Shown: positions 46,901 to 57,966 of the stretch, piece by piece | Layout: each line of letters starts with the position of its first letter | How positions within the stretch are numbered: position 1 is the stretch's first letter | NCBI GenBank assembly: GCA_021432635.1 | Contig: MU270053.1 | Span: 146,903 to 210,902, forward strand | Direction: 5' to 3' | Source: Thozetella sp. PMI_491 | Lineage: Eukaryota; Ascomycota; Sordariomycetes; Chaetosphaeriales; Chaetosphaeriaceae | DNA length: 64,000 nucleotides | The notes under the pieces: model-generated | Seen by the model: only the letters and a program-made list of their open reading frames with translations | What the model was told of the DNA's origin: nothing | Databases searched by the model: none | Made by a program: the position numbers and the translations under genes

Positions 46901-47618
46901 CAGCATTCGCCATGAAACCGAGAAAACATCATAGCGGGCTCGAGTTGGAATACACAAGCAGTCAGCCATGGCAATGCACACCATCTTCGGGGTTGCCCAA
47001 AAGGAAAGCCGCTCTCGGCATTAGGGCCCCCCGAGGCGGGCATTGGTCTGACCTAGGACTAGAAATCTCGCCGTGTTAGGAGACGATACCAGATGGCGCG
47101 GAATATTTTGTCAAATCTAGACTGGTTAGACTGGTAAGACGACCATGACCTCGTCATGTCGACCTGTGTCTTCTTTCTGACCAGCACAGCGAGGCATGCT
47201 CGCAAGTAATGCTGGAGACGGGTCAAAGGAGACCCGCCAGAAACCAGACCTGAAGATTCATCTTATCTGGGCAAATAGACTCCTTGAGCCAAATCCAAGA
47301 GGAATTGGCCAAATGGATGGGGATGAATGGGGTCAGTTTTGCAGAAGCAATCGCCAGCAGATAAGACTTGGCTGCGGAGGAAGGAGGGGCTCAATCGAGA
47401 CCGGGCTTGGCACATTGGAGATTTTGTCTCACAGCCACGGCTCAAGCCCAACAGCTACCCCGCCCCCGCATCTAAGCCACATTGGAGCTTCCACCGCCTT
47501 TGGAACTTTTTTTCTGCCTGCCAAGAGCTTCCTGCCCCTTGTGAAATTTGGCTGTCGTCGCAAACAAACGGCTTCAAGCCTTCAAAGCCAGTGATCCTTC
47601 ATATGACATTGGCGCATT

Positions 47619-49187
47619 ATGGATACAGCACAGGATTCAGAGATCCAAAAAGACATCATGTCGCTGCAAGTGTCGCCCTTTCTCGACCCCGGTCCGCGCA
47701 CGAAGCCGGGCTCCCTCGCGATTATCCAACTCTCGCGCGACAACCTGGTCCCAACCTACCTTCAAGAGCCCTCCGGCGAGCACGACGGCTATGCCGAAGG
47801 CCACGTGCTCAACACGAGATATGGGTCATTCCCTCATTCTACTCTTCTTGGGGTGCCATGGGGCTCGCAGATTCGTGCGTCCAAAGTTGATACGGGATCG
47901 CGGGGCAAGAAGAGGAAGCGCACAGCCGGTAAAAGCGACGACATTGCCAGGGAAGACCTAGACGATACAGAGGCCACTCCTGACCCGACAAGCGACAGAG
48001 CAGACGAGACTAAGGAGGCTGTTGTAGCCTCGAGCGGTTTCCTCCACATCCTCCCGCCCACTGCCGAGAACTGGACCCTGAGTCTCCCCCATCGAACCCA
48101 AGTCGTCTACACCCCCGACTACAGCTACATCCTTCACAGAATCCGCGCCCGACCCGGGACAAGATTGATAGAGGCAGGAGCCGGTAGTGGCAGCTTCTCC
48201 CATGCGTCAGCGCGCGCGGTATACAATGGGTATCCCCGCGGCGGCACAGAGGCCAAGGGGAAGGTGTTCAGCTTCGAGTTTCACGAGCAACGCTACAACA
48301 AGATGAAGCAAGAGATCTCGGAACACGGTCTAGACGGTATCATACGTTTGACACATAGGGATGTATACAAGAACGGGTTCGGAGTGGAGGGAGAGAACAT
48401 GGACGCCGACGCCGTGTTCCTAGATCTCCCTGCGCCCTGGGATGCGTTGCCGCATCTGACACGATCCGTCGCCTCTGCCGGGGCAAAGAAAAGCCAGGTG
48501 TCTGTTCTAAACCCGAAGAAGAGCGTGCACCTTTGTACTTTCTCGCCCTGCATCGAGCAAGTGACACGGACTGTGTCCACGATGCGCAGGCTCGGCTGGC
48601 TGAACATCGAAATGGTGGAGATCGCACACCGGAAATTATACACAGCCCGAGAACGGGTGGGACTCTATCTTCCAGCGGATAGGGGCGTCAATGTCGCAGC
48701 CAAAGACGTGGAGGAGGCGATCATGAAGCTGAGCGAGATCGAAGATCGGACGCGCGAGCATAATGCCAAGCTCAAGGTCGGAACGAGCGGGGGAGCAGAA
48801 ATGGACCTCGACGATGAAGTAGGAACGGATGCCCAAAGCGTGGGCCAGAACGGTAGCAAGGGACGACACGAACCCGTTGCCGAGTGGATGGACGGCCAGC
48901 TGTCCGCCAGGGGCGAGCCCGAGATTAAGGCACACACTTCGTACCTTGTGTTTGCCATCCTCCCGCAGCTGTGGACGGAAGAGGATGAGGCCGCGGCGCT
49001 TGCCAAATGGCCGGTTGGGGAGGAGAAGAACGTGATAGGCAAGATAGACAAAGCCACGAGGAAGAAGGAGAGGCGCGAGTGGCTACAAGAGAAGACGGCG
49101 AGCAACTCCCGCAAGAAGCAGAAGAAGCAAGGCAAGGAGGCTTCAAACAATGGTACAGGGAAGACGGGAAACTCTACCGAAGAGTAG
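47619..49187 (+). CDS. TRM61: tRNA m1A58 methyltransferase catalytic subunit Trm61
   Basis: Trm61 (Gcd14) with Trm6 methylates N1 of A58 in the T-loop of tRNAs, including initiator tRNA, in the nucleus. A single exon encodes 522 residues. The N-terminus has the family opening (GSLAIIQLSRDNLVPTYL), followed by a long charged insertion near residues 85-135. The HILPPTAENWTLSLPHRTQ segment comes next. The S-adenosylmethionine motif LIEAGAGSGSFSHA is near residue 182 and the catalytic-site motif DLPAPW near residue 269. The C-terminus is Lys/Arg-rich, probably a nuclear or tRNA-contact tail. A second Met at 47658 is a possible alternative start, since the conserved part begins after it. The gene is convergent with the kinase-VWA gene, with about 245 bases between the stop codons. 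Confidence 0.93.
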   Translation: MDTAQDSEIQKDIMSLQVSPFLDPGPRTKPGSLAIIQLSRDNLVPTYLQEPSGEHDGYAEGHVLNTRYGSFPHSTLLGVPWGSQIRASKVDTGSRGKKRKRTAGKSDDIAREDLDDTEATPDPTSDRADETKEAVVASSGFLHILPPTAENWTLSLPHRTQVVYTPDYSYILHRIRARPGTRLIEAGAGSGSFSHASARAVYNGYPRGGTEAKGKVFSFEFHEQRYNKMKQEISEHGLDGIIRLTHRDVYKNGFGVEGENMDADAVFLDLPAPWDALPHLTRSVASAGAKKSQVSVLNPKKSVHLCTFSPCIEQVTRTVSTMRRLGWLNIEMVEIAHRKLYTARERVGLYLPADRGVNVAAKDVEEAIMKLSEIEDRTREHNAKLKVGTSGGAEMDLDDEVGTDAQSVGQNGSKGRHEPVAEWMDGQLSARGEPEIKAHTSYLVFAILPQLWTEEDEAAALAKWPVGEEKNVIGKIDKATRKKERREWLQEKTASNSRKKQKKQGKEASNNGTGKTGNSTEE

Positions 49188-49431
49188 ACCCACGACGATT
49201 ACCCTATAGAGACGAAACAGCATGTTTGTTATGCGGCACCTCTTCTGCAATTATGTGGACTGAGCCATCACCTTACAAGTAAACAGGCCGGATAGGCAAG
49301 ATCAAGTGTAGATATTAACACCATTCCTGGTACCATGGGGTATCATGCATGCTGTGTGTACAAATTATCCGAGGGTATAATGTATCTTGGGTGTCGTATG
49401 TTTACCGATCCAGCAGGGCTACAGCCTCCTA

Positions 49432-52400
49432 TCATTCTCCCCTGAGCTTTCCCGATAGCCCAGAAAGCCTATTTCGGAAGCTTCCAGACTGAGATTTGGT
49501 CGAGTGCGCCGAAGCTGACCGCTGCGGAGGCATGAATACCTGGTCGACTGACGGACCGAGATACTGGCTGGATGATGCTTGTGTTGGCGACAGCGGCGAT
49601 GTCGGGGGAGGCGAGGCATGGTCGTCGCCGTCTTCCGTTATGCTTCCCATGATAAGCATGTTGATGGGTTCATAGCACCACTCCTTCGTGTCGATAGCAT
49701 CACTATGGCTCGGGTCAGCAGGTCTGCGCAAGCATATACGCATGGGAACGAGGCCAATCAGCGGCGGGATAGGCTAACCTGACATTGTACTTCGCATGCA
49801 TCTTGTCGTCGAGTTCTTGCATGCGACGCAACGCAAGGGGATCGTTGCCGAACGTGACGAACTGGATGCTGAACCAGCGCTCCTCCAATTTACCAAGCTG
49901 TTTTTCGAGACTCGGCAAGAACTTTGCGATAAGCTCCTCGACGTTGTTTGCCCGGCCGCTCCACATCCCGTCGGTGAGGATGATGAGGGTCAGCTTCTTC
50001 TTCAACTGCCTTCGGTACATGTCCAGAATCGGCCGCAGCGTTTCCGCCATGTTGGTCTCGTGGGCGGGCCCGATCTCTGCTCCACATGCCTTCATGGACG
50101 CTTCGAAAGACTTGAGGATGTTCCACTCCCTCGCGCCTTCTACGTTGTGGTCGTATCCAATGGTGAATCTAAGGTCCAGCCCGTCCTCGTCCAACGGCCC
50201 GATCTTCATCGCTAGGGTGAGGAGTACCATTTGGACGGCGGTCCAGTATGGTCTCATCGTAGCGCTGTTGTCCACAATGAACATCTGCAGAGAGGCGGTT
50301 AGCCAGTCCTGGGAAGTGCGGCCAAGGGAAGCGGGAAGGCTCACGATATCACGATTCTCGATGTAATTCTTCAGCTGCCGGTCTACTTCCACCAAACCTC
50401 CGAAAGACTTGAATGTCCACTTTGCCTTTTTCATATTTTGGTTCCATAAGTCCTTGAGTCTATAATATTCGAAGAAGATTAACGGCTGTTCTGCAGAATA
50501 TCCAGCTCGGTATGCATTGAGAGTTGTTGTCGTGGATGGGATGGACGAAGTAGAATCGGCAGAGACGTGCCTATAGGATGAGGAACGTGCCGGGTTCGAG
50601 TTTTGAGGTGCATGGATCGGTCTGCTGTGACTATGAGCTGCTGAGATTGGCCTGTTGTGACCATGAGCTGCTGTGTGATTCGGGTCTTCGTTCGGAGAAT
50701 ATTCCATTATAGGTACTTGGGGCGTCTGTTGTTCTGGAACCACTAAGGATAGGCCCGTGTGCTTGGATTCTCTGGTGATACCCTCTTCTTGGGCATCAGG
50801 TCGAAATTCTGTCCAACGCTGGTGCGAGGAGCCTCTCCCTAAGTAAAGTGGTGTGGTTTCTTGGGAGAACTGGGCTACCCGTAGTGGTAAGCCATCCATG
50901 ACCCCAACCGGTGTTCTTGACATCTGGGATATCCGTGATGTTATTGGCTCTTCCATAACTCCAGCCTTAGGTCTAAATATTGAATTGAAAATGGGGGGAT
51001 CTATCGAGTCGTGGGTTGACCTAGACACGGCGATATGTGGTACACGAGGGCTGCTATGGTCAGTACGACTCAAGATGATACCCAAGAATGCAAGCCACCA
51101 CGAGATACATACCTAGATCCACTAATACCCGTGTTCTCCTCTGTGCTTACGTGCTCAGTGATAGTCCGCGCCGGCGGAGGGGGCGGCGACGGCCCCTCGT
51201 CTAGGCCACGGTTTGCGTGAGAAGAGATACGCGGTGGAGATTCTGAACGGTGTGGGATGCCGAAACTGTTGGTACGTTGAGACTCTAAACCTTTAAGTGC
51301 TTGCGGCCCGGAGGCCACTGGGTTTCTTGTTTCTGTCGTTTCTCGTAACCAGGGTTCAAGTTTCTCTTGGAGGACTTGTTCCCGATTCGCAGTCTTGCCG
51401 ACCACCCATCGCATGGACTTGTTGACTCTCTTGGACTTCTCTGGTGCTAGACGAGCTTGAAATACGAGGGAAGTCAGTACTAGCAGTTTCAAGTTATATA
51501 TTTTGACGGAACGTACCCTCTTGCTTCAATTTCTCGGCTGGGGTGGCGACCTTCGGCGCCCTTAGGTCTTTCTCGAGTAGGAACTGTAAAATCGACCCTG
51601 GCAGCTCGCGGGATCCGCTCTTCCGGAGGCTCTGCTTGTAATTCATGCGGCCCAGCACGAGTATCTCCTCCAGTTTCTCGCACAAGAGGTCAAGCGTGTA
51701 CCGCTCGGTGGGATCGGCCAAGAGCATGTGGTGCTCGACCAGATCCAGCACGCGCTCCGAGAAGAAGTCGCACTTACGAATAGACTGGCGCAGGTAATCA
51801 TGCCAGTCCTTGACGGCCTGCAGAACGTTGCGTCCATCGTGGAAAGCGTCGTCGGCGGTCGGTGCGTTCACCTGCTCTCCCTGTTTCCTCCTCTGCTTGA
51901 GGATCTTAATCTCTCTCTGGCGATAGTCTCGATACTGATCATAAGCCTGGGAACTCAATATCACCCATGTGGCTACGGAAGACAAGACACATCCGAAGGA
52001 CCACGTGTCAATCGTTTGCAGGTGCGGCACGCTCACGTCCCGAGAGACGTCGCATTCAGGGGCTCCTATTTTGAATCAAAATTAGTCGTTACTTCAAAGC
52101 GGCCGCCACCTTGGCCGTGATATTGGCATGGCATGGCATGACGGCCAGGTCTCGCTAGCCACCCAGAGCGGACCACACGTACCGTACGAATGGGTCCCGC
52201 CGTCCATTTTTGTTCCTCCTTGGGTGCTATTTTTCTCGAACTTCGCAAACCCAAAGTCTGCTAGCTTGTATTTTCCATGAACTCGGAGGATGTTATCCGG
52301 TTTAATGTCCCCATGCCACCTTTTAATGGTCAATACCAAGCAGGCATCGTGTCTAAGAAGTGGCGCACTCACCCTCGAACATGCTCTCCATTGTGCGACA

Positions 52401-53423
52401 AGTCGTGGAGATTTCTAATCGTCTCGGCGATGCTAAATATGTCTGTCCAGAATGCATCCATCTCGGTGAACATCACGGGTGGGTATGTGTCGGCGAGATA
52501 CTCGTCCAAGTCGCGTTCTCCATATTCGAGCATGATGTGGTGAATCGGCCCTCGCGGGCTGTCGTAATGATACTGGCCTAAATATTTAACTATACCTTGC
52601 TGATCACCGATACCGCTGAAAGCATCGATTTCGAGTTCGTAACTATCCTCTGAGCCTGCGTGGTACGTCTTGACAGCGAGGCTATAGCACTACTCCATTT
52701 GTTAGTTCTGCGTCGCATATATCATCTCTACTTGGAGTGGGGGCGAAGGGTAGAGGTTGGACTGCGCACCTGCCCAAATTTGGGATCATAATGTTTAGAT
52801 GGTCCCAGCGCCTCGTGTAAGTCTGGGCTCGTGATGAGGTCAACCTGTATCCTATATAGATGGACGTTGGCAGTCCCGCCTTTTGTATTTATCTCTTCCG
52901 TGTCTATAAAGGGGAGGATGTATTGATTCCCGGTAAATGACGAGTCCATCTCATAGGTAATCTGGGCCGGGAAGAACTGCCACCGGAGGCGCAAGAACTC
53001 CTTAGCGAGTCCCTCGGCGTTTGGGAGGGTTTCGAGTGCCGAGACGATCTTCTCGAGACGTATGTCGTTGGAGAGTCGCGCCAGAAACTCGTCGTCGATT
53101 TCGTGCCTCTGGAACTTGTGTATAAAGCTACCGCAGTTGAGGTAGAGCAAGATGGTAAAGACGAACAAGCATCTGTTTTGAATGACGGATGGACTGTAGC
53201 CTGCCGGCTCGAACACTCTGGAACTGTTCTTATATGCCTCGCGAAACAGAAACTCGAGGTTTGACTGCAAGCCCTCTGGGTCTAGGTCGTTGTTTTCGGT
53301 CATCCATTTTCGGATCGGCTCCTGGGGGTAGAAATTCTTGCCCTGCCAGTTTGTCCTCTTGATTGAAGATAGGAATCGCTTAAACTTGTCTGTGTATAGG
53401 GCGGTATGCGATTCGAACGACAT
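49432..53423 (-). CDS. Protein kinase-like and VWA domain fusion protein
   Basis: Eight exons (53423-52770, 52689-52373, 52319-52183, 52065-51517, 51455-51113, 51068-50345, 50284-49779, 49702-49432) give 1166 residues with consistent phases. Residues 1-180 are a helical N-terminal region of no known family. A kinase domain follows: Gly-rich loop KGGTANVHLY near 185, Lys225 in AVKTY, HGDIKPDN at 326-333, DFG at 345-347, APE at 371-373 and DTWSFGCV near 388. The HRD motif is HGD, so the usual Arg is lost while catalytic Asp328, Asn333 and Asp345 remain. Residues 555-850 are Ser/Pro/His-rich and disordered. A VWA domain begins near 909 with the metal site DNSAT (913-917) and ILTDG near 1030. Kinase plus VWA suggests a metal-dependent adhesion surface tied to signalling. 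Function is unknown. Confidence 0.85.
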
Positions 53424-54559
53424 GGTCGCGAGTGGAAGTGGACGACTGTGTCCGATGTTCCAGTCGGAGCTCTTCGCAGTGTGTGCGTATTTTGGGATGC
53501 CAAGACGTGGTCAGGAGCCTCGTGCATGTCCAGTGCAAGTCAAGGCAAGATCAAGGTGAATATCGGAGGAAGATAGCATCGGAGGGGTGGCCCGAAGGAA
53601 AGGCAAGAGAGGGGAAGAGGGGGTTGCGCTCAAGAGCCTCGTCTACCCTCAGACGCCGTGTCACGTCAAAGAAGGCAAGTTTGCTAGCACACAAGGTGGG
53701 GTTGATGAGAGGCACCGGAATCACATCACAGAAGCATGGAGGGCCACGGCCTGTTCTCTAAAGCCACTTGGAGCCCCTTGGTTAAACGGGGGCTAGGAAA
53801 GGCTGAGGCAACCTCAATTCTCGGGCGCCCGTGTTGATGGGGCCATGATTGGTGCGCGGCCGCCTTTAAATGCAAGTCTCAGGCCGGCTGAGAGGGAGTA
53901 CTGTACATTAGCCAGCGCCACTCCCCCTGACATTGGCTGGATGTGTCCGGGTGGTCAGCCGTGGGCTCTGCACTAGGCTGCGTACCTTCTGTCCCGAAAG
54001 TGGAGGGAAAACACCTGACCGAGTTCTCATCCGAGCGCGAGGCGGAAAGACGAGGCTCCAGGCCATGCACTGCCCGAGGTCGCAGGCGGGTGTGGCGGAG
54101 GTGGTGAGGCTCAGATACGGATTGGACGGCAATGGTGGTAGGCAGGCTGTTAGGATTCGATTGCATAATACCCAATGGTCCAGTACAGGCAGGCCCAGTA
54201 CGGAGGTTTGCTAATCTTCAGCAGTAGGCGGCAGCTGTGGGAAAACCCGGTATTAGTTGGACATTCTGCCATGACACCAGGATTGGTTTTTCTTTTTCTT
54301 TTCAGCCTCAGCATACCCTGTATCTGCCTTCCCTATCCGGCCGCTCCGCACCACAATTTCCAAGCGCATGGGCAGTCAGCGCAACTTACAGCACCCCAGA
54401 GTTTAAGAGCGAGCGGAGCGCGAATATAATGATGATTTGGTGTTAGGCTACCTCGCGGTTGGGAAAGTCTATGGTGCCAGTCTGATGCTAGCCTAAAGTA
54501 CACAGGGTCACAGAGAGACTATAAAGTACAGAGGTGGAAATGGAGTGGGAGCCGGTTAC
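53424..54559. other. Upstream region of the kinase-VWA gene
   Basis: About 1.1 kb with the promoter of the kinase-VWA gene and the 3' flank of the CorA-like gene. Short frames on both strands show no coding features. Confidence 0.45.
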
Positions 54560-56561
54560 TCAGGGGCCGGCGATGGCCTGCTTGCTACTCGCAGGCAGGG
54601 GAAGCAGTGTGCTTGCCCTTGACATCAACTGAGGCTTCCAAGGCGCATCACTGACGACCCACTGCCACCAGGACCTCGCTCTCACCGACAATACACCCTG
54701 GCTCGGCATGTGCCAGCCTGCCCATTTTTTGCCCAGCCAAGCACACACCAGAGTGAGGAACGTCAAGGGTAACGTAACCTCGAGCCAACGGATCATGGCG
54801 ATGTACGAGAAAGACCCTGCATCGTTGTCCGTGTCTTGATATTTGATGATATCAGTGCTGAAGAAGGTCTGCGCACCCCGTGTCAGCTACTCTGGCAGTG
54901 ATCGAGCAGGGCTATCCCGGGCAACATTACCGAGACGAAGGTGGCCGGCAGGTAGATTAAAGTCACAATCGTAATGATACGCATCACTACGGCTTCGTTT
55001 TCCATGTTCTGATTCAGCCTCTCCAAGCGTTCAGCCTGCTGTGTCTGGAGATGCTCTCGAACCTAGCCGTTGGTTAGAACAGACTATATCCTAGAAGAAG
55101 TGGTTTGGGGGGGGGGGGTTCATACCAATGACGTCCTGTCTAACGTAAGCTTGACCACCGGTTTCGCTCGGGAAATCTGCATCCTCAGGTTGTTGATGAT
55201 ATTCTCGAGCTGCTTTGTAAAGTCGTAAATGTCATCCGCGCACGACTTCCTTAGGGGGAACTCCTTGGAAGTCCTCAGTCCAGTATAGAACTTCTTCAGG
55301 GACGTCATAACATCGACATTCGCCTCGAGGACAGATATTGCCTCGCTGATTTGCTCTTCCCACCTTAGCAAGAGCTGAATGTCCATGCCGGTATAGGCTC
55401 GGGCGTTGTGCCCCATGCCTCGCGGCCCGTACAATGCCATCTCGGTCTGGGAAAGCTCGTCTTAGTACCAGTTCACCTCCAAAGTCTTCGGGGCCACACC
55501 TTACCTGTGCATCGATTGTGTTGTCAAGCCATTTGATGTATCCATGCCAATCCTCCATTGCCCAGTGGCAGAAGAGAAGCAGAGCCGACAGGCTGGAGCG
55601 GAAGCACTCCTCAACTGTGCCGAAGGACTTATCTTCCGGCCGTGCCTTGTCGCCGGTGAGCTCTTTATACCTGTCCTTGAGGTCCTGACGGCCTTTTGTC
55701 ACTAGCCACACAGCATTGCCTTCGACGACGTCGAACCGATGGTATATGGCGGCCTGTCTGATCGACCACTCGCTGGTGGACGGGTTGAGCATAGACTCGG
55801 ATGCGAGCGTCACCCCCTTCAGATTGAAGCAGATCTGGTACTGCCGGCCTGATCGCGCCAATCCTGCCTCGGTATGCCCGCTCGTCGCATGCCGCAGGTT
55901 ATTTTGCTCTCGGAACCCGCTGAACCTCAGATCCCGTGCATCATTTTGGCGACCGAAGATCATCATAAAGTCTAGGTAGTCAGGCATGACCTGGTGGAAG
56001 CTGAGGACATCCAGGAGAACGGCCTTGGTCACACGCAATGGAGCCCTCGAATGGGGCCCGTATATGTAGCTATGCCGGTTCTTAGCCCCCCCTCGCGCCG
56101 AGGCTGCATTTCTGGTCTGGAATCTCTCACATAAACCTGCTCTTAGGATCTTTTCTATCGGCTACTAGGATTTGCTTGGACGGATCGGCGGGATCGGGTA
56201 TCCAGCGAGCCCCCATCCACGAGCTCACGCCGGCGGCACTGTGGAGGTTGCGCTTCTCCAGAGCTAACCCAGAGAGTAAGCATCTGCGCATGACCATATC
56301 TTTGGCATGCGAATGTGGGAAGAGAAACGCACCGTTGCCCGCGCCATTGTCGACCCCGAGATCCCTGAAAGAGATGTCGATTTGGTCTTCTGTCTTTTCC
56401 AGGAGAGAAGGCGCGGCCCGCTCGAGGCTGTTGGTATACGCGGCCAAGGCGCTTGCGTAACCGCTCAATGTCCTCTGCACCAAGTTGGCCGGGTATTGGT
56501 CCCGGCTCAGGTACGAATTCTGAAATGCAGCGCTGAGTGGAGAGGCGGCCATGGAGGGCAA
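54560..56561 (-). CDS. CorA-like two-TM membrane protein without GMN motif
   Basis: Five exons (56561-56131, 56069-55505, 55446-55126, 55062-54931, 54868-54560) encode 585 residues. The first 330 residues are soluble and mixed in character. Residues 340-450 are helical and coiled-coil-like (EEQISEAISVLEANVDV, then QQAERLERLNQN). The first membrane helix (IITIVTLIYLPATFVSTFF) lies near 467-485 and the second (LEVTLPLTFLTLVCAWLG) near 510-528. This is the CorA/Alr topology. The selectivity motif Gly-Met-Asn normally follows the first helix; here Ser-Thr-Asp is found, as in many fungal CorA-like proteins. Mg2+ transport is therefore doubtful. The start at 56561 has a second Met three codons on. 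A run of 12 C bases sits just after the donor of intron 3. Confidence 0.78.
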
Positions 56562-57164
56562 TGGCGGATCTAGATCTCTAGATCGACTAGATGCTAGCTG
56601 TGGCCGTCTCGCTACGAGATGAGAACGAGATCACCATTTTAAGGATGGCATGGTCCTGCGCTGCGGCCCATGCGACGCGGCTGCGTCCACGGAGCGCCTT
56701 GGGGTTCGCCCGGCCGATAATTGGTCTCACGCCCGCCTTTTTTCCGCAGGTTATGCAGCCACCCACAGCGCCGAGGGAGGGCCTGAACCCCCCCTGGACA
56801 GTGCTGCGCAAGAAACGTGCCGAGCAGCCACAGGCCGCCCCCTCGAGAACGCCAGCTTCAGGGAATGGGGGCTGGGGCTTTGCCATTTCGCCCTCGCTCT
56901 GCTATTTCACCGTATACGAAACACAACCAGGACTCAGCCCCGTGATTGAGGCAGGACTGCCAAGTCGGTCGAGAAAGGAGAACTGGAATGGAATGGAACG
57001 TGGGTCGAGTTTTGGCCGAGTATGAGAGAAGACGAGGCTCTGGCTATGACAAGGGATACGGGATGTCCCAGTCAGCTGCTGCGCGCTAGTTACACAAGTG
57101 CTTCCCACAGCTCTGCGGCTTGTCCCGGTACAACCATCCTGGCATTCCCTCTCAGCCTTGCCTT
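56562..57164. other. Upstream region of the CorA-like gene
   Basis: About 600 bases between two minus-strand genes, with the CorA-like promoter. Frames on both strands are unsupported. Confidence 0.45.
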
Positions 57165-57640
57165 TCACTCCGGCGTCTCGGACCTCTGTCTCTGAGAGCC
57201 TCCCACGTCGCCACCCGCCTGAGGCAGTTTGTCCCGGAGAGCGGCGATTCTCATCCTGTCTGCCTTCTTAAGAGTTAGAATGGCGCGCCCCATCGGAGAG
57301 CGCCTGGTGGTCTTACCTCTGTCAGACGTTCGGGAGTTTCGAAGACGAAGCTGTCCTGGATCTGGAAGCGACAGATATATTAGCACGTTGATCTTCCAAC
57401 ACCCAAGGTCGAACGTCTGGCCATCATTATTACCCTTAGTTCGACAAAAGTGCGACCCGGCCACTTCTCCTTCAAGTATCCTTCCAGAGCATCCCAGGTC
57501 AGATGGTAGCATGAGTATCTCTCCTGGTAGGGGCCCGGGTTGTCTTCTTCGTCTAGGAGGCCAGTGCGTCGCCTCCGAGAGGAACTGAAGCTGTGATTTG
57601 ATTGTCCGGTTGATCTACGACTCGGAGGCGTTCTTGACAT
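57165..57640 (-). CDS. Small protein of 117 residues, unknown function
   Basis: I do not recognise this protein. Three exons (57640-57434, 57361-57317, 57266-57165) join in phase 0 at every junction, which gives confidence in the model. The N-terminus is Ser/Arg-rich and basic (about residues 1-30). The middle holds a compact segment, YSCYHLTWDALEGYLKEKW followed by PGRTFVEL and then DSFVFETPERLTE, with aromatic and acidic residues as in a small folded domain. The tail is Gln/Gly/Arg-rich. Intron 2 has a good CTAAC branch site. There is no signal peptide, membrane helix or zinc ligand set. The gene is flanked by the CorA-like gene and a Zn2Cys6 factor on the same strand. Its codon choice is like the neighbours. 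A short DNA- or protein-binding adaptor is one possibility, not shown. Confidence 0.6.
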
Positions 57641-57966
57641 ACTGCCGGTTTGAGTGCCAATGAGGCCGAGGTTGGAGAAGTGAAATTTTCGGGAAGCTAC
57701 CTCGTTCTGACGCCCCCGCGGGACTGCCGTGCATTTATCTCACAGCCGCTGAGAGCTTCCGCGGGTTGCCTTGGAGCTGCCTAGCACAGTCATTCACGTG
57801 CGAGGCGGCCCAGATGCGACCCAACTTGCAGCCAAATAGGGCAACGCTCACTAATGACATGGGAGCTGAAGCCACCATGAGACATTTCCAAGCCCTCGTC
57901 CGCCCAAAATATGAGCACTCGTATGAGCACTCGGCAGGGGGAGAGGCTACGTGACGCCGTGGAAAA
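57641..57966. promoter_or_regulatory. Upstream region of the small 117-residue protein gene
   Basis: These 326 bases hold the promoter of the small protein gene and the 3' end of the transcription factor gene. No motif is claimed. Confidence 0.4.

Larger units (their letters stand above)
43790..47618. other. Long gene-poor stretch of 3.8 kb
   Basis: Apart from the cipC promoter at the left end I find no gene. Frames up to 211 codons (46278-46913, minus) have random-looking composition and no splice partners. The region holds a CT run near 44935-44949, a perfect inverted repeat at 44431-44459 and a GA run at 46883-46900. It is not strongly A+T-rich, so it is not an obvious RIP-mutated transposon. 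Unannotated RNA genes cannot be excluded. Confidence 0.45.

Noticed and set aside
46278-46913. 211-codon minus-strand frame in the gene-poor stretch
   Set aside because: Composition looks random, there are no motifs or splice partners, and the frame is interrupted by a simple repeat-derived segment.
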